Assembly (NCBI GenBank): GCA_031082125.1
Contig: JAVHLM010000031.1
Location: 1-64,000 of the forward strand
Source: Candidatus Eremiobacterota bacterium
GTDB lineage: Bacteria > Vulcanimicrobiota > CADAWZ01 > Ess09-12
DNA length: 64,000 nt
Direction of reading: 5' to 3'
Below the pieces are notes generated by a model. It made no database searches. It was not told the origin of the DNA and saw only the letters and a list, made by a program, of their open reading frames with translations. The number at the start of each line of letters is the position of its first letter. The first letter of the stretch is position 1. Positions 62,351-64,000 of this stretch are shown here, in pieces. Made by a program: the position numbers and the translations under genes.

Positions 62351-63709
62351 ATGAACAGGGGGGTTCTTGCGGCTCTGATCTTCTTGAGCATCGGGGTAAT
62401 GCTTCTTCTCCCGGCGTGGGGCCAGGAGGATATTTACTCTGTCTTTCTCAATGGCACAAGGTTCCAGGTGACGCCCGTCGAGCGCGATAACATCGTCTAT
62501 CTTCCCGTGCAGGCCTTCGCCTCAAAGCTCCAGCTCTCCTTTGAGTGGAACTCGAAGCTCAACACCATCAAGATAAATGACCAGATTGTCAATGCCCGTC
62601 CTCTGGCTCTTGAAGGGATACTCTATCTTCCCGTTGAGAGTATGGCCCAGGCTATTAATGCAGTGGTGAAATGGGACAGCAGGAAGAAGCGCATCCTTAT
62701 AGACGTGCCTGACAGTCCCCTTGCCGCCTCATATCAGGCGGGAGCCCCGGGGAACAGGGTTGGCGCCGTCGTTCCAGTTCCATCAGCCGGTTCTCAGGGG
62801 AACAGGGTTGGCGCCGTTGTTCCCGCCCCGGCAGCCGGTTCTCAGGGAAACAGGGATGGTGCTGTCGTTCCCGCCCCGGCACAGGGCTCCCAGGGGAATC
62901 AGCAGGCTATCCTGGCTTCGGCCAGGAACAAGACCGAGCAGGTGAACAGGAATGCCACGATAAAGATTACAAGGCTTGAGGAGAATGTGGGTGCAGTGCT
63001 CTCCAACAACGCGCAGGGGAAGCAGGTACCCTCGAATCTTCAGCCCCTCAACACGACGAGCATCCCTCTGGAACAGGGCTCTTCAAGGAATTCGTACGAG
63101 ACGCCGGGGAAGAGCGGCCTTGCCCAGATGCCCCAGGATATGAAAACGTTCCCTTCCCCCAGCGCCTACCCGGGCACAGGGAACGAAAACCCTTCCGATT
63201 CTCCCATAATTCATCCCATGAATGCTCCGCCTACCATGCCCGCGGGGCTTCAGCTCCCGCCTTCAGGCCCCCAGTTCCCCGGGAGCATCCAGGACCCCCA
63301 GATGCCTGCGGAGCTCACCTCCACGCCCGCTTTTCCCCAGGCAGGCAATTTTGTCTCCAAGAACGCGAGAAACCAGGTTTTTTCCGTGACGGTGACCAAT
63401 ATGGAGCAGCTGAACTCCATCAAGAATTATTACAAGCCAAATGCCGGGAGCAAGTATGTGGTGATCTACATTTCGCAGCAGAATGTTTCTGAGCAGGTGC
63501 AGATTTATACCGGAAAGTTCTCGCTCTCCGATGAAAACAACAAGATCTATGAGTACCAGGAGGGGCTCAGCAATTTCTGGCTGGTGATACTCAAGCCAGG
63601 CGCCATCAATTACGGCTACCTTGTTTTCGAGGTGCCTGACTATGTGAAGCCTGAGCGGCTGATACTCCACGCGATGAACCAGTCGCCCCTCACCCTGAAG
63701 CTGGACTGA
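62351..63709 (+). CDS. secreted protein with copper-amine-oxidase-type stalk domain and repeats
   Basis: About 452 residues from ATG 62351 (AGGGAG upstream); a 20-residue extension from 62291 is unlikely. Signal peptide ends near AWGQ. Residues about 27-120 match the Cu-amine-oxidase N-terminal (stalk) domain: FLNGTRFQVTPVERDNIVYL, PVQAFASKLQ, WDSRKKRILID. Three 16-residue repeats follow (GNRVGAVVPVPSAGSQ), then a long Pro/Asn/Gln-rich linker. The C-terminal 130 residues form an Ig-like DUF4352-type domain (VFSVTVTNMEQLNSIKNYY, YVVIYISQQN). It probably serves as an adhesive or structural surface protein. Confidence 0.86.
   Translation: MNRGVLAALIFLSIGVMLLLPAWGQEDIYSVFLNGTRFQVTPVERDNIVYLPVQAFASKLQLSFEWNSKLNTIKINDQIVNARPLALEGILYLPVESMAQAINAVVKWDSRKKRILIDVPDSPLAASYQAGAPGNRVGAVVPVPSAGSQGNRVGAVVPAPAAGSQGNRDGAVVPAPAQGSQGNQQAILASARNKTEQVNRNATIKITRLEENVGAVLSNNAQGKQVPSNLQPLNTTSIPLEQGSSRNSYETPGKSGLAQMPQDMKTFPSPSAYPGTGNENPSDSPIIHPMNAPPTMPAGLQLPPSGPQFPGSIQDPQMPAELTSTPAFPQAGNFVSKNARNQVFSVTVTNMEQLNSIKNYYKPNAGSKYVVIYISQQNVSEQVQIYTGKFSLSDENNKIYEYQEGLSNFWLVILKPGAINYGYLVFEVPDYVKPERLILHAMNQSPLTLKLD
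62750..62893 (+). repeat. three tandem 48-bp coding repeats
   Basis: Units at 62750-62797, 62798-62845 and 62846-62893 encode GNRVGAVVPVPSAGSQ, GNRVGAVVPAPAAGSQ and GNRDGAVVPAPAQGSQ. High DNA identity indicates recent duplication; copy number may vary between strains. Confidence 0.9.
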
Positions 63710-63765
63710 AGGCTGAGATCTCAGAGAAGGATATAAAATAGGTGTCACGTCACAAGGAGGAGAGT

Positions 63766-64000
63766 ATGTTCCCGAGCTCAATTCGCACCATCGCAGGAAT
63801 AGTTTTTCTCGCATTCCTCGCCTGCTCAGTCCTCGCCGGCGCCACGCCTGCCCTCGGCAAGGACCCGGTGCAGGTGGTTTTCTGGCACGCTATGAGGGGA
63901 GAAAAGCAGGTAGCCCTCGCAAAGCTCATTGAGAAATTTCAGAAAGAGAATCCCGATGTCACCGTGCAGGAAGTGGCTGCTCTCAGCCCCCATGAGAGAG
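63766..64000 (+). CDS. sugar ABC-transporter substrate-binding protein (partial)
   Basis: Starts at ATG 63766 after a perfect AAGGAGG and runs off the window. Signal peptide (GIVFLAFLACSVLAGA) then VQVVFWHAMRGEKQVALAKL and FQKENPDVTVQEV, the start of the SBP_bac_1 family (UgpB/MalE-like). Ligand cannot be predicted. Permease genes may follow outside the window. Confidence 0.87.
   Translation, partial: MFPSSIRTIAGIVFLAFLACSVLAGATPALGKDPVQVVFWHAMRGEKQVALAKLIEKFQKENPDVTVQEVAALSPHER

Overview
This window looks like chromosomal DNA from a Gram-negative-type, environmental, probably uncultured bacterium with a large, repeat-rich accessory genome. The evidence is several lipoboxes and Sec signal peptides, two PilT-type pilus ATPases, a YccF membrane protein, many ankyrin, TPR and PQQ-propeller proteins, a Hanks-type kinase, a serpin, and strong AGGAGG ribosome-binding sites with consensus sigma-70-like promoters. 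The mix is reminiscent of candidate phyla such as Eremiobacterota, but no taxonomic marker is present, so that placement is inference.

Left part (1-31 kb). A galK-galT operon is followed by two hydrophilic, signal-less proteins with C-terminal (M15) or central (HExxH) peptidase cores. Next comes a cluster of cysteine-rich metal proteins: two paralogues with tandem YkgJ-type CxxCxxCC domains, a dicluster ferredoxin-like protein and a DUF362 ferredoxin protein. Between these lie a sugar-binding lipoprotein and a secreted helical-repeat protein. An ankyrin-SNase fusion, an ankyrin membrane protein, YccF, a GH17 lipoprotein, an aldehyde dehydrogenase (KGSADH type), a Ser/Thr kinase and a serpin lipoprotein follow. 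A minus-strand operon-like run then carries two PilT ATPases, a cNMP-GAF protein and a secreted protein.

Middle part (31-48 kb). This is the plastic region. It holds hypothetical proteins, a third signal-less HExxH protein with a Met-rich segment, a GC-rich MHS-family transporter, a graveyard of gene fragments (ankyrin, DUF4143, IS21 istB with a terminal repeat, a RecG-like tail), a DUF433/DUF5615 toxin-antitoxin pair, a complete AAA/DUF4143 ATPase, two PQQ-like propeller proteins, a B12-binding radical SAM protein and a tRNA-Asn gene. A roughly 60-bp terminator-containing module occurs both behind the tRNA and at 31.2 kb.

Right part (48-64 kb). An ankyrin protein is followed by an HNH protein with a duplicated internal module and a perfect consensus promoter. 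Then comes a TPP riboswitch with its own promoter but no co-directional gene: it faces the 3' end of a response-regulator gene. The response regulator belongs to a minus-strand signalling cluster: an 813-residue protein combining a possible PD-(D/E)XK-like core with two Roadblock-like domains, a free Roadblock protein, a REC-GAF-histidine kinase, and the NarL-type regulator. A 1259-residue TPR protein lies just upstream. The window ends with a stalk-domain protein and the start of a sugar ABC-transporter binding protein.

The most unusual items are the orphan TPP riboswitch directed at the response-regulator gene, the nuclease-like/Roadblock two-component cluster, the tandem-YkgJ family, and the group of signal-less peptidase-like proteins. 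All identifications come from reading the sequence by eye; no database search was run.
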